A DNA stretch of 6,769 nucleotides. It comes from an uncultured Clostridia bacterium (GTDB lineage Bacteria > Bacillota > Clostridia > Peptostreptococcales > Anaerovoracaceae). Numbering within the stretch: the stretch's first letter is position 1; the number at the start of each line of letters is the position of its first letter. The notes beneath the pieces were generated by a model, which saw only the letters and a list, made by a program, of their open reading frames with translations, ran no database searches and had not been told where the DNA came from. Shown here piece by piece: positions 1 to 5,579 of this stretch. The position numbers and the translations under genes are program-made. The stretch lies in the NCBI GenBank assembly GCA_934277655.1, contig CAKQVC010000115.1:1-6769 (forward strand), read 5' to 3'.

Positions 1-373
1 ACCTTCTGCTCGATCTCGTCGAGCCGCTTCCCTTCGCTGAAGGCCAAGATCTCCCTGTAGGACTGGACGTTATTTGCTTTTTTGATGCGCTCGAGCCGGC
101 GGGCAAAGTACATCGCGCTGCCCCAGAGCAAAAGCTCCGGAATGAGGCCGTACAGGTCGAACCACTTGATTAGAGGCACGGGCAGGATGATCGTGGCGGC
201 GAGCAGAATGGTGTAGATGATGCCGTCGCGGTTCATGGCCCTGACGTCGGCGGCGTTGACTTCCTGTTTCATGGTTTCCAAATCTCCTTTGATGAGTTGG
301 TCGAGCGAAACATCGAAGAGGGCGCTGAGCAGGAGCAGACTGTGGATATCGGGGTAGCTCTTGCCAGTTTCCC
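1..373 (-). pseudogene. 3' part of an XRE-family regulator with membrane domain, split by the element (partial, runs off the left edge)
   Basis: Read on the minus strand, this gives ETGKSYPDIHSLLLL and goes on with an XRE-style tail (FDVSLDQLIKGD), a linker, two hydrophobic segments (about GIIYTILLAATIILPV and LIPELLLWGSAMYF), then a basic/charged cytoplasmic-looking tail that leaves the window. It is the direct in-frame continuation of the HTH fragment at the other end of the window. The reading frame meets a TAA just inside the element (381-379 on the plus numbering), so the fragment has no native start. An internal ATG (KGDLET-M-KQEV, around 270) has a GGAG about 10 nt upstream and could allow re-initiation if transcribed. 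Base composition is clearly richer in GC than in the insert. The family (XRE regulator with C-terminal membrane helices, common in gut Firmicutes and Actinobacteria) is recognised from the HTH sequence; its regulon is unknown. Confidence 0.85.
367..373. other. attL core (left junction)
   Basis: GTTTCCC here recurs at 6696-6702. To its left, GCCA belongs to the split regulator gene (codons GGC and ACT on the minus strand); to its right, TTAGTTAAAG is element sequence. Read on the minus strand the core is GGGAAAC and contains GA, the crossover dinucleotide known for TndX and TnpX recombinases. The exact crossover bases cannot be told apart within the repeat. Confidence 0.8.
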
Positions 374-399
374 TTAGTTAAAGATATGAACCCTCTTTA

Positions 400-2013
400 T
401 CAGTCTACTTTTCCAATAAATCGGTAATATATCTCTATTTCCTGTATTCTTTCGTTCTCCTCATTCGTTGTTGCTTCGTGAATAAGGATTTTTTCTATCA
501 TTGCATTTAATAACGGTGCTGTCAGTTCCTTTGGTACGGAATACTCCTTGATTAACTCAATCCACCTTTCAGCACCTATCATATCCTGTTCCATTTTACT
601 TAATTCTTCTCTTAGGTTGGTTATCTGCTGTTCCAGTTCTATCTGTTCTTTCTGATATTTCCCCGACAGCATGATGAAGTTTCGTTCCGTTATCTTCTCA
701 CAGGCTCTATCTTCGTACATTTTCGCAAACAAGCGGTCAATCTCATTTTGTCGGTTCTCGGCTTTCTTCAAGGCACTTGCCTTTTTCTTCTTTTCCCGTA
801 TTCGCTCTGCATTGCCAGCCTTTTGTATCTTATTCAACACCTTTTCTTCGTCCTGCTGTACTGCCTTAGCCCAATACTGCAATCGTTCCAATACGGCTTG
901 ATACAACACATCATAACGGATATAGTGCATAGAACAAGTACCTTTGCCAAACTGCCCGTAGTAACTGCAAGCATAATAACTGTATGGCGTTTTATTTGCC
1001 CTATTTGTCGCAAACCGCATAGACCAGCCACAATCCGCACACTTGACAAGCCCTGCAAATATCGGCGTTGCTTTTTCCTTTGTCTGTCTACGCCTTGATT
1101 TTATCTGTTCCTGCACACGATAGAACACTTCCTTGTCAATAATCGGTTCATGGGTATTTTCTACTCGAAACCATTCACTTTCGGGCTTACGCACTTTTTT
1201 CTTGCTCTTGAATGAAACTGTTGATTGTCGATTATGAACGCTGTTTCCGATATAGACTTCACTTTTTAAGATTGCCTTGACATGAGCAATCGTCCACTCA
1301 TAACGCTTGCTTTCGGGCTTTCCCTCAAAGATGTGTGCAAAAGTACCGTACCTTGTGAAATTCAGCCAAGACGCTGTCGGAACTTTTTCTTCTCGCAGTA
1401 CCTTTGTGATTTTTGCACTACCGTAACCTTGATAGGCTAGGGAGAAGATTTTTTCAACAATCCATTTTGTTTCCTCATCAACCAGCAGTTTTCCTTTGAT
1501 GTCGGGGTGTTTCTTATATCCTAACGGAGCATAAGCCCCATAATACGCACCCTCTGCAAATTTTGTCTTAAATGCCGATTTCACTTTACGGCTTGTATCT
1601 CTTGCCACCCATTCATTAATGATATTTTTAAATGGTGCAATCTCACTTTCGCCTTTTTCGCTGTCTACACCGTCGTCAATCGCTATGTAACGGACATTAT
1701 GGCTGGGAAAATACAATTCTGTATATTGTCCTGTCATAATATAATTTCTGCCAAGTCGGGAAAGGTCTTTCGTTACAACACAGTTGATTTTTCCTGCCTC
1801 TATATCTTCAATCATTCTCTGGAAACTCGGTCTTTCAAAATTTGTTCCCGACCAGCCGTCATCAATATATTCATCAATCACATTCAAATGATGTTCTTTT
1901 GCATATAGACGCAACATACTTCTTTGTGTGGTAATGCTGGAACTTTCGCCCTGTAATTCATCATCTCGGCTTAACCTAAGATAAAGTGCAGTATTGTAAA
2001 TCTGTTGTTTCAT
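400..2013 (-). CDS. Large serine recombinase (TndX/TnpX-type integrase)
   Basis: Catalyses excision and integration of the element by cutting attachment sites with an active-site serine. The N-terminal resolvase domain spans about residues 5-150: catalytic Ser15 lies in YLRLSRDDE, and the conserved VVTKDLSRLGRNYI block covers about 79-92. A recombinase domain follows at about 160-300 (APLGYKKHP onward). A zinc-ribbon-like domain holds Cys325, Cys328, Cys349 and Cys360 (CADCG and YACSYYG). A coiled coil runs from about 385 to 475, and the C-terminus ends with IEIYYRFIG, typical of the DUF4368 tail. At 537 aa it is close to TndX of Tn5397 (about 530 aa), which it resembles strongly in the N-terminal part as I recall that protein. 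Start choice: AGGAGG lies 10 nt before the ATG. The stop is about 27 bp from the left junction, the usual place for an integrase gene. No frameshift or missing catalytic residue is seen, so it is probably active. Confidence 0.96.
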   Translation of the reverse strand: MKQQIYNTALYLRLSRDDELQGESSSITTQRSMLRLYAKEHHLNVIDEYIDDGWSGTNFERPSFQRMIEDIEAGKINCVVTKDLSRLGRNYIMTGQYTELYFPSHNVRYIAIDDGVDSEKGESEIAPFKNIINEWVARDTSRKVKSAFKTKFAEGAYYGAYAPLGYKKHPDIKGKLLVDEETKWIVEKIFSLAYQGYGSAKITKVLREEKVPTASWLNFTRYGTFAHIFEGKPESKRYEWTIAHVKAILKSEVYIGNSVHNRQSTVSFKSKKKVRKPESEWFRVENTHEPIIDKEVFYRVQEQIKSRRRQTKEKATPIFAGLVKCADCGWSMRFATNRANKTPYSYYACSYYGQFGKGTCSMHYIRYDVLYQAVLERLQYWAKAVQQDEEKVLNKIQKAGNAERIREKKKKASALKKAENRQNEIDRLFAKMYEDRACEKITERNFIMLSGKYQKEQIELEQQITNLREELSKMEQDMIGAERWIELIKEYSVPKELTAPLLNAMIEKILIHEATTNEENERIQEIEIYYRFIGKVD

Positions 2014-2038
2014 TGTCAGTTATCCTCCTTTATAACTA

Positions 2039-2099
2039 ACCCGTGTTTACAATACCTGCTTGCAAGTAAAGTATAACACGGGTACTTTTTGTCATTCAA
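2039..2099 (-). promoter_or_regulatory. Recombinase promoter with flanking inverted repeat (probable operator)
   Basis: On the minus strand, TTGAAT (2094-2099), an 18-bp spacer and TATACT (2070-2075) form a good sigma-70-type promoter about 55 bp before the recombinase start. A perfect 9-bp inverted repeat, ACCCGTGTT (2039-2047) and AACACGGGT (2075-2083), brackets the region from the -10 box downstream, and the 8-bp palindrome CTTGCAAG (2059-2066) sits near its centre. Arms placed on the -10 box and start region suit a repressor site; as RNA the 5' arm would only be partly transcribed. The binding protein is not known. Confidence 0.6.
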
Positions 2100-2124
2100 T
2101 CTATTTCTTACAACTGCACCGATT

Positions 2125-2370
2125 TTATGCGATTGTCTGCTTTGCTTTTTCCAGCATAACATCTGTCAGAAGTTCTCCCATTGTCTTTCCCTTTTCGGAA
2201 AAATGCTCTTTTATAACAATCTTTGTTTTTCCTCTGTTGTCAATGCCACGCTTATTATTTGTCTTTTCCTGCCTTGTTTTTACAATATCAGCAATAACAC
2301 ATACCCCCTTTCTGTAAAAATCTTTTCTAAGCAATTCAACGGCTTTTGTCATAGCCCACAGGAGTTCCAC
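2125..2370 (-). CDS. Small hypothetical protein next to the recombinase (start uncertain)
   Basis: I do not recognise this gene. The frame gives an 81-aa basic protein if it starts at GTG (2370), or 75 aa from the ATG at 2352 (MTKAVELLRKDFYRKGVC...). The C-terminal part (KIVIKEHFSEKGKTMGELLTDVMLEKAKQ) looks like a beta strand followed by an amphipathic helix, and codon use looks coding. Neither start has a clear Shine-Dalgarno sequence. The same frame stays open upstream to 2466 with a charged, protein-like sequence (QPQLERSERRTQWVRLHKNY) but no ATG, GTG or TTG, so the visible ORF may be the remainder of a longer gene that lost its 5' end, or may use an unusual start. It ends 112 bp before the recombinase start and lies upstream of the recombinase promoter. 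A role such as excision factor is possible only by position. Confidence 0.55.
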   Translation of the reverse strand: MELLWAMTKAVELLRKDFYRKGVCVIADIVKTRQEKTNNKRGIDNRGKTKIVIKEHFSEKGKTMGELLTDVMLEKAKQTIA

Positions 2371-3005
2371 CTCTGCATAGTTCTTATGTAGCCGTACCCA
2401 TTGCGTGCGACGCTCTGAACGCTCAAGCTGTGGCTGTACGGGAGTATCATTATCAGACAGGACAGGTCATGGCGATAAAAGAGAACAAATCTTTTACAGG
2501 AACACAAATAAGTTGTCGCTCGCTTTTGCAGGGGAAAGGTCATGGCGTATCTGTTTCAACGGCTCGCTGTCTGTCAAACGTATTGAACTGCTTTATTCAG
2601 TTGTCAAAGAACATGAAAGAAGAAAATCGTCTTTCCTATATACCGCGTTGGAAAAGAGCAGAAGCGTAACCAATCTTCAAAACTTTTCTCTTTTCCTGCA
2701 CCATATAGGGAAAGAAAGTGTCATTCTGCTAAGTTGGTGATGAAAAAATCTGATTTTCTTTTCACACCCTAACTACCCATGCAACACTATTACTACCAAC
2801 TATGGAATGAAAGATTTTCTTTGCTCCATATAGGGAATGGAAACTACGGATTGTTAAGTTGAAATTGAAAATCGTTTCTTCTTTCACATCATATAGGGAC
2901 AGCAACCACCGATTTAATGACCTGTTTTCAAAAAAAGTCAGATTTCCTTTCCTTGCACCATATCTGTACGCAAGTAACCGTTTTGTTGCAGATTTTTTGA
3001 AGAAA
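2371..3005. other. Long non-coding stretch between mobT and the small ORF
   Basis: No ORF here has a ribosome binding site or a recognisable protein. The stretch holds an open frame upstream of the small ORF (2371-2466), two copies of AGGTCATGGCG (2464-2474 and 2537-2547, 73 bp apart), and the degenerate array of about 63-bp units listed separately (about 2621-3000). A minus-strand TTGACA lies at 2602-2607, without a convincing -10 at the right distance. Confidence 0.6.
2621..3000. repeat. Degenerate tandem array, about six units of about 63 bp
   Basis: The anchor CATATAGGGA recurs at 2702-2711, 2827-2836 and 2890-2899. Weaker versions occur at 2636 (CTATATACCG), about 2766 (CACCCTAACTA) and 2959 (CATATCTGTA). 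Spacings are about 66, 64, 61, 63 and 69 bp. Each anchor is preceded by a pyrimidine-rich run (ATTTTCTTT-like) and many are followed by a partly conserved AACTACCGATT/GTTAAGTTG-like segment and an A-rich end, so that units tend to be bounded by GAAAATC/GATTTTC inverted pairs. The units are too diverged, and the conserved part too distributed, for a CRISPR array. Function unknown: single-strand origin, protein-binding array or remnant of a repeat-rich RNA are all possible. Confidence 0.6.
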
Positions 3006-4172
3006 TTAAAAAATACCGTCATTCCCTTGTGGAACAGCGGTATCTTTCTCAATCATATCTGCTATGTCTGTTGTCATTTGTTTAATTTTTAATTCCTGCT
3101 TTTCTGTTAGTCTTGTATGTCTGTCGATTTCTTCCAGATAATTTGCTCCTGTTTTCTTTTCAATCTCTTTTATCATCAATAAAGAGGGCATGACCTGTCT
3201 TTCTAACCAGCGTTTTGTTTTCTCCATATTGACAGCAACAGGCGTCATAATAAACGGAAGTGAGGTCGTTACATTATCTAAAAATATATCCCATAAAATA
3301 TAATCGGGAAAATCTATCTGTGTGAGGATAAGGCTTGCTATGGTCTGTTCGGGATTTCTTGTAAAAACAAGTTGTTCTATCGTTTGTTCTGCTTTTCCAT
3401 TTTTTAAACGAATTTCAAAGCGGTTCTTAATGTTTGTTTTTATACCTTTGCTTTTTTGTTCCTTTTCTTTTTCATACAGGCAAAAGTAGATGGAACTATT
3501 CTTTGAACCGATATAAAAGGTTTTTGCAGTATCTCCATGTGTACCCGATAATTTCCCGCTGTCTACTGCTTCATGGGTTCTTGAACGTTTCCATACCTTG
3601 TTGGCATAATAGCGTTCCCTTAGAATTTCTATATCCAGCAGTCCGCCCATATCATTGACCGCTAAATCTATGCGTTTAAAAACACCTTGATAATCTATAC
3701 AACATCTTAAAAAGTAATACCAGTCTATCCCTCTTGCCTGTAAAACATATTCCAAGTTCCGACACCCCATACCTCTTAATTCCAATAAAACACCCATAGA
3801 ACTATCTTTAGAAGCATTTACACTAATATCCCCATAGACATACTGTTCTTCATAGCCATACATTCCGTAATCTTCATGGATAAAATATTCGCTCTTCATT
3901 GCCAGTACATTTTTTATAATTTCCAATGCGTCTGTGGTGGGAAAACGAACACGCAGGTAGTCAATCGTTAAAGTGAAAGGCTGAGTACAATTACAATAAT
4001 CAAGATAATGTAGAAGTATATGTTTCATTTCTTTACTGGCTTTTGTTTTTCCGTTTTCAATTTCATTTAAGTTCTGCCTGCTGATTTGCAATTCCTGTGC
4101 CAGTCGTGATTGCGAATAATCACAGTCTTTTCTCTTTTGCTTTAATGTTTCAATAAATTTCATATCATTCAT
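3006..4172 (-). CDS. mobT: MobT-family relaxase (Rep_trans domain, N-terminal HTH), Tn916 Orf20 / ICEBs1 NicK type
   Basis: This DNA relaxase would nick oriT and pilot the transferred strand; its family is related to rolling-circle plasmid initiators (Rep_trans). Residues about 6-58 are a Cro/CI-type helix-turn-helix (SRLAQELQISRQNLNEIENGK). The Rep_trans domain follows: a first strand at about 67-76 (FTLTIDYLRVRF), the block FKRIDLAVNDMGGLLDI (165-181) with the family's conserved acidic residues, YIGSKNSSIYFCLYEKEKEQ (220-239) and NRFEIRLKN (250-258). The tail from 318 (TKRWLERQVMPSLLMI) also fits Tn916 Orf20-like proteins. The catalytic tyrosine cannot be pinned from one sequence. Length (388 aa) is normal for the family. 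The start is supported by GGAGG 8 nt upstream. The gene sits directly downstream of its oriT as in Tn916 and ICEBs1, but without the neighbouring coupling-protein gene, so it probably borrows a helper ICE's transfer machinery. Confidence 0.92.
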   Translation of the reverse strand: MNDMKFIETLKQKRKDCDYSQSRLAQELQISRQNLNEIENGKTKASKEMKHILLHYLDYCNCTQPFTLTIDYLRVRFPTTDALEIIKNVLAMKSEYFIHEDYGMYGYEEQYVYGDISVNASKDSSMGVLLELRGMGCRNLEYVLQARGIDWYYFLRCCIDYQGVFKRIDLAVNDMGGLLDIEILRERYYANKVWKRSRTHEAVDSGKLSGTHGDTAKTFYIGSKNSSIYFCLYEKEKEQKSKGIKTNIKNRFEIRLKNGKAEQTIEQLVFTRNPEQTIASLILTQIDFPDYILWDIFLDNVTTSLPFIMTPVAVNMEKTKRWLERQVMPSLLMIKEIEKKTGANYLEEIDRHTRLTEKQELKIKQMTTDIADMIEKDTAVPQGNDGIF

Positions 4173-4187
4173 GCTTTATTCCTCCAA

Positions 4188-4235
4188 TCAAAAAAGGCAT
4201 ATACTCATAGAAGCATACGCCTTGTATCTTATCAT
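4188..4235 (-). CDS. Possible 15-codon leader peptide before mobT
   Basis: ATG at 4233-4235 opens MIRYKAYASMSICLF and stops at TGA 4188-4190, two bases before the GGAGG of mobT. The reading frame runs through the whole terminator hairpin described below, so a translating ribosome would open that hairpin and then stop beside the mobT ribosome binding site. No strong Shine-Dalgarno sequence precedes this ATG, so translation is uncertain; it may be a chance ORF. Confidence 0.3.
   Translation of the reverse strand: MIRYKAYASMSICLF
4190..4223 (-). terminator. Intrinsic terminator/attenuator just before the mobT ribosome binding site
   Basis: On the minus strand, AAGGCGTAT (4215-4223) and ATATGCCTT (4194-4202) form a 9-bp stem with one G-U pair around a 12-nt loop, followed by six T residues (4190-4195). 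The T run ends 4 nt before GGAGG. There is no room for a promoter between the hairpin and mobT, so every transcript reaching mobT must read through it. A GCATAT at 4248-4253 (minus strand) could pair with the 3' arm as a weak competing structure. This points to control by attenuation. Confidence 0.65.
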
Positions 4236-4373
4236 TATTTGCTATTGATATGCTGTTTTAGACCTGTCGGATCGAAAAAATAGGATGTGAAGTGAAATAA
4301 GTTCTTATAACCTTGTAAATCGTTGCATATCAGCAGTTTTGTATTTGTTTTTGCTCTTGTCTTTTGTAATAGT

Positions 4374-4435
4374 ACCCCCCTGTTAGATAACGGGGGCTTA
4401 ATCTTCGCTCGCCACAGGCTCGCTCACAGACGAAG
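4374..4435 (-). other. oriT: Origin of transfer (oriT) of Tn916/ICEBs1 type
   Basis: The plus strand reads ACCCCCC (4374-4380), TGTTAGATAA, then CGGGGGC (4391-4397). Read on the minus strand this is GCCCCCG TTATCTAACAG GGGGGT, matching the C-run / CTAACAG / G-run inverted repeat at which the Tn916 Orf20 and ICEBs1 NicK relaxases nick (recalled from the literature). Right beside it are two tandem repeats on the plus strand, GCTCGCCACAG (4407-4417) and GCTCGCTCACAG (4418-4429), framed by CTTCG (4403-4407) and CGAAG (4431-4435); these are candidate relaxase or accessory-protein binding sites. The site lies about 200 bp upstream of the mobT start, the expected arrangement. Confidence 0.85.
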
Positions 4436-4452
4436 TAAACCAGCCACTTGCA

Positions 4453-4496
4453 AGACATGGCAGAAAAATCTGAAAGATTTTCCTGCCACCGTGTCT
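4453..4496. other. Long imperfect hairpin next to oriT
   Basis: GGCAGAAAAATCT (4459-4471) and AGATTTTCCTGCC (4475-4487) form a 13-bp arm pair with one mismatch around a GAA loop. After a small bulge, AGACA (4453-4457) and TGTCT (4492-4496) extend it. There is no T run on either side, so it is not a normal terminator. Beside an oriT of this family it is more likely part of the transfer origin or a single-strand origin for complementary-strand synthesis (inference). Confidence 0.5.
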
Positions 4497-4573
4497 GGAT
4501 CACTCCGTCTGCCTAACTAATAATATAGCATTAGCTAAAACCTATAAGCTCTTTGTTATTTATACTTATTTAC

Positions 4574-5098
4574 CTAATAAGCTTTTACAGGTATTCTTCT
4601 TCTCTCTATATCTTCCATAAATTCACTATCATCAATACCGCTGTCAATGGTGAATAATTTTTTACCATTGACATAAACACGAATAGCATTTCCCTTTAAC
4701 TCACAATATGTAATATCTTCAAAGTGAAAAGTTTTCTTTCTCCCAAAAGTCGAACGCCATGTGATTTCATCTCCGTTCACTTCCAGTTTCCACATTATCA
4801 TATTTACTGAACCGATTAAAGAAATTGCAAAAAAAATGCCAAAACCGATTGGTGGCAATAAATCATCTTGTTGAATAGCACTTGCTACCGTACCTCCTCC
4901 AAAAAGAAACACTGCCACAACAAAAAATATAGTAAGTACTTTTTCGGTTTTTATTATATAATGCGTCCTAATTATTCCCTTTTTCTGTTCTTCCTCACGC
5001 TTTTTCGCTCTATTTTGTTGAAGCTTTACAATATATCCTAAGATAGCAAACACAGCTAAATATGGAATAACTTGTATAAATATTTCTATAACTCCCAT
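4574..5098 (-). CDS. Cargo membrane protein with PH-like C-terminal domain (DUF6560-like), 174 aa
   Basis: Three hydrophobic helices at about residues 5-25, 53-72 and 84-103 are separated by a very basic/charged loop (QQNRAKKREEEQKKG). After the last helix comes a soluble beta-rich domain (WKLEVNGDEITWRSTFGRKKTFHFEDITYCELKG split over about 103-136, then VYVNGKKLFTIDS), whose pattern of short strands and a final acidic helix (DDSEFMEDIERR) resembles bacterial PH-like domains; I believe it belongs with the DUF6560 proteins, without being able to check. A function is not known. The start chosen is ATG at 5098 because AGGAG lies 8 nt upstream; a GTG nine bases earlier overlaps that site. It has its own promoter with an upstream module shared with the next cargo gene. 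Transcription could continue through oriT towards mobT. Confidence 0.85.
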   Translation of the reverse strand: MGVIEIFIQVIPYLAVFAILGYIVKLQQNRAKKREEEQKKGIIRTHYIIKTEKVLTIFFVVAVFLFGGGTVASAIQQDDLLPPIGFGIFFAISLIGSVNMIMWKLEVNGDEITWRSTFGRKKTFHFEDITYCELKGNAIRVYVNGKKLFTIDSGIDDSEFMEDIERRRIPVKAY

Positions 5099-5129
5099 TG
5101 TTACCACTCCTAATTTTTACTATATGAAC

Positions 5130-5138
5130 ATTATATCA
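5130..5138 (-). promoter_or_regulatory. Extended -10 promoter of the 174-aa cargo gene
   Basis: TGATATAAT on the minus strand (TATAAT at 5130-5135, TG one base upstream) sits about 32 bp before the start codon. There is no good -35 box at 17 bp, which an extended -10 can replace. The other cargo gene has the same arrangement, and TGTAGCA lies just upstream in both. Confidence 0.65.
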
Positions 5139-5190
5139 TTTGCTACATATAATATCATCACTTTTCTGCTGTCTATCAGAATATTTTTTA

Positions 5191-5295
5191 TCCCATAACT
5201 TATCAAGAGTATAAACATTGCTACGCAACAAGCTCTTGACAATTCATGTTCTAAAAAATGATTGATAGTCAAGCAGAAAAAGAATAATTATGCTG
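5191..5295. repeat. Shared upstream module, copy 1 (hairpin element)
   Basis: CCATAACTTATCAAGAG through GCAACAAGCTCTTGACAA (5193-5243) matches the segment at 6464-6516; I count about 46 of 57 aligned columns identical. TCAAGAG (5203-5209) and CTCTTGA pair as outer stem; TTGC and GCAA pair inside around a 3-nt loop. Further right, ATAGTCAAGCAGAAA matches GTAATCAAGCAGAAA of copy 2. The copy lies about 95-190 bp upstream of the 174-aa gene, upstream of its promoter, so it is not part of that mRNA's leader. Confidence 0.7.
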
Positions 5296-5307
5296 TATCA
5301 CATCAGC

Positions 5308-5346
5308 AAAAAAGACATCTCATATCCTGTATGAAATGCCATTTTT
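5308..5346 (-). terminator. Intrinsic terminator, probably bidirectional
   Basis: On the minus strand GGCATTTCAT (5331-5340) and ATGAGATGTC (5314-5323) form a 10-bp stem with two G-U pairs around a 7-nt loop, followed by TTTTTT (5308-5313). On the plus strand the hairpin is followed by TTTTT (5342-5346), so it could work both ways. It ends transcripts from the 245-aa cargo gene and insulates the next cargo unit. Confidence 0.7.
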
Positions 5347-5579
5347 GCTTTTCTTTATGCTATTTTCTTTGTCGTATCAAGGTTCTTTCAATCGTAGTAA
5401 ATTAGTGGTAAATTTCTTTTATATTTTCATTCATATTGCTTAAAGTCCCTGTGTTTATGCAGATAATTAGATTTTTAATCTTTTTTATATTTTGTTTATA
5501 TAAAAAAGTCAAAAAAATTTTAAAAAACTATTGACATCTAATAGCCAGTCACTTCTACAGCCTAGAATTGTTCTATTAT
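5347..5579. other. AT-rich spacer downstream of the 245-aa gene
   Basis: No gene is seen between the terminator and the stop codon of the 245-aa gene. A minus-strand 10-codon ORF (MNENIKEIYH) lacks a ribosome binding site and any extension. The part from about 5470 to 5535 is almost pure A/T. CTATT and AATAG form a small inverted repeat around 5528-5544, of no clear meaning. Confidence 0.5.

Noticed and set aside
671..1098. Plus-strand ORFs and a minus-strand alternative frame inside the recombinase gene
   Set aside because: They are shadows of an intact recombinase with recognisable domains over its whole length.
2405..2740. Plus-strand ORF of 111 codons over the non-coding stretch
   Set aside because: It lies opposite the small ORF's upstream frame and across two repeat units, has no ribosome binding site and shows low-complexity, non-protein-like content.
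2621..3000. CRISPR array
   Set aside because: There are no near-identical short repeats with unique spacers; the conservation is degenerate and spread along each unit, and there are no cas genes.
2762..3052. Minus-strand ORF of 96 codons through the repeat array
   Set aside because: It overlaps the 3' end of mobT in another frame, has no ribosome binding site, and the 21-residue periodicity is too poor to be a repeat protein.
4323..4520. Plus-strand ORF of 65 codons
   Set aside because: It spans the oriT repeats and hairpin and has no ribosome binding site; the DNA is explained by oriT structure.
5191..5295. Integron attC site or a leader riboswitch
   Set aside because: The attC R'/R'' heptamer pattern (GTTRRRY and its complement) is not met (GTTGCGT), and the hairpin lies upstream of the promoter, so it is not in the cargo mRNA leader.
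5400..5440. Ten-codon minus-strand ORF MNENIKEIYH
   Set aside because: It has no ribosome binding site, no similarity to anything I know and no extension; it lies in AT-rich spacer.
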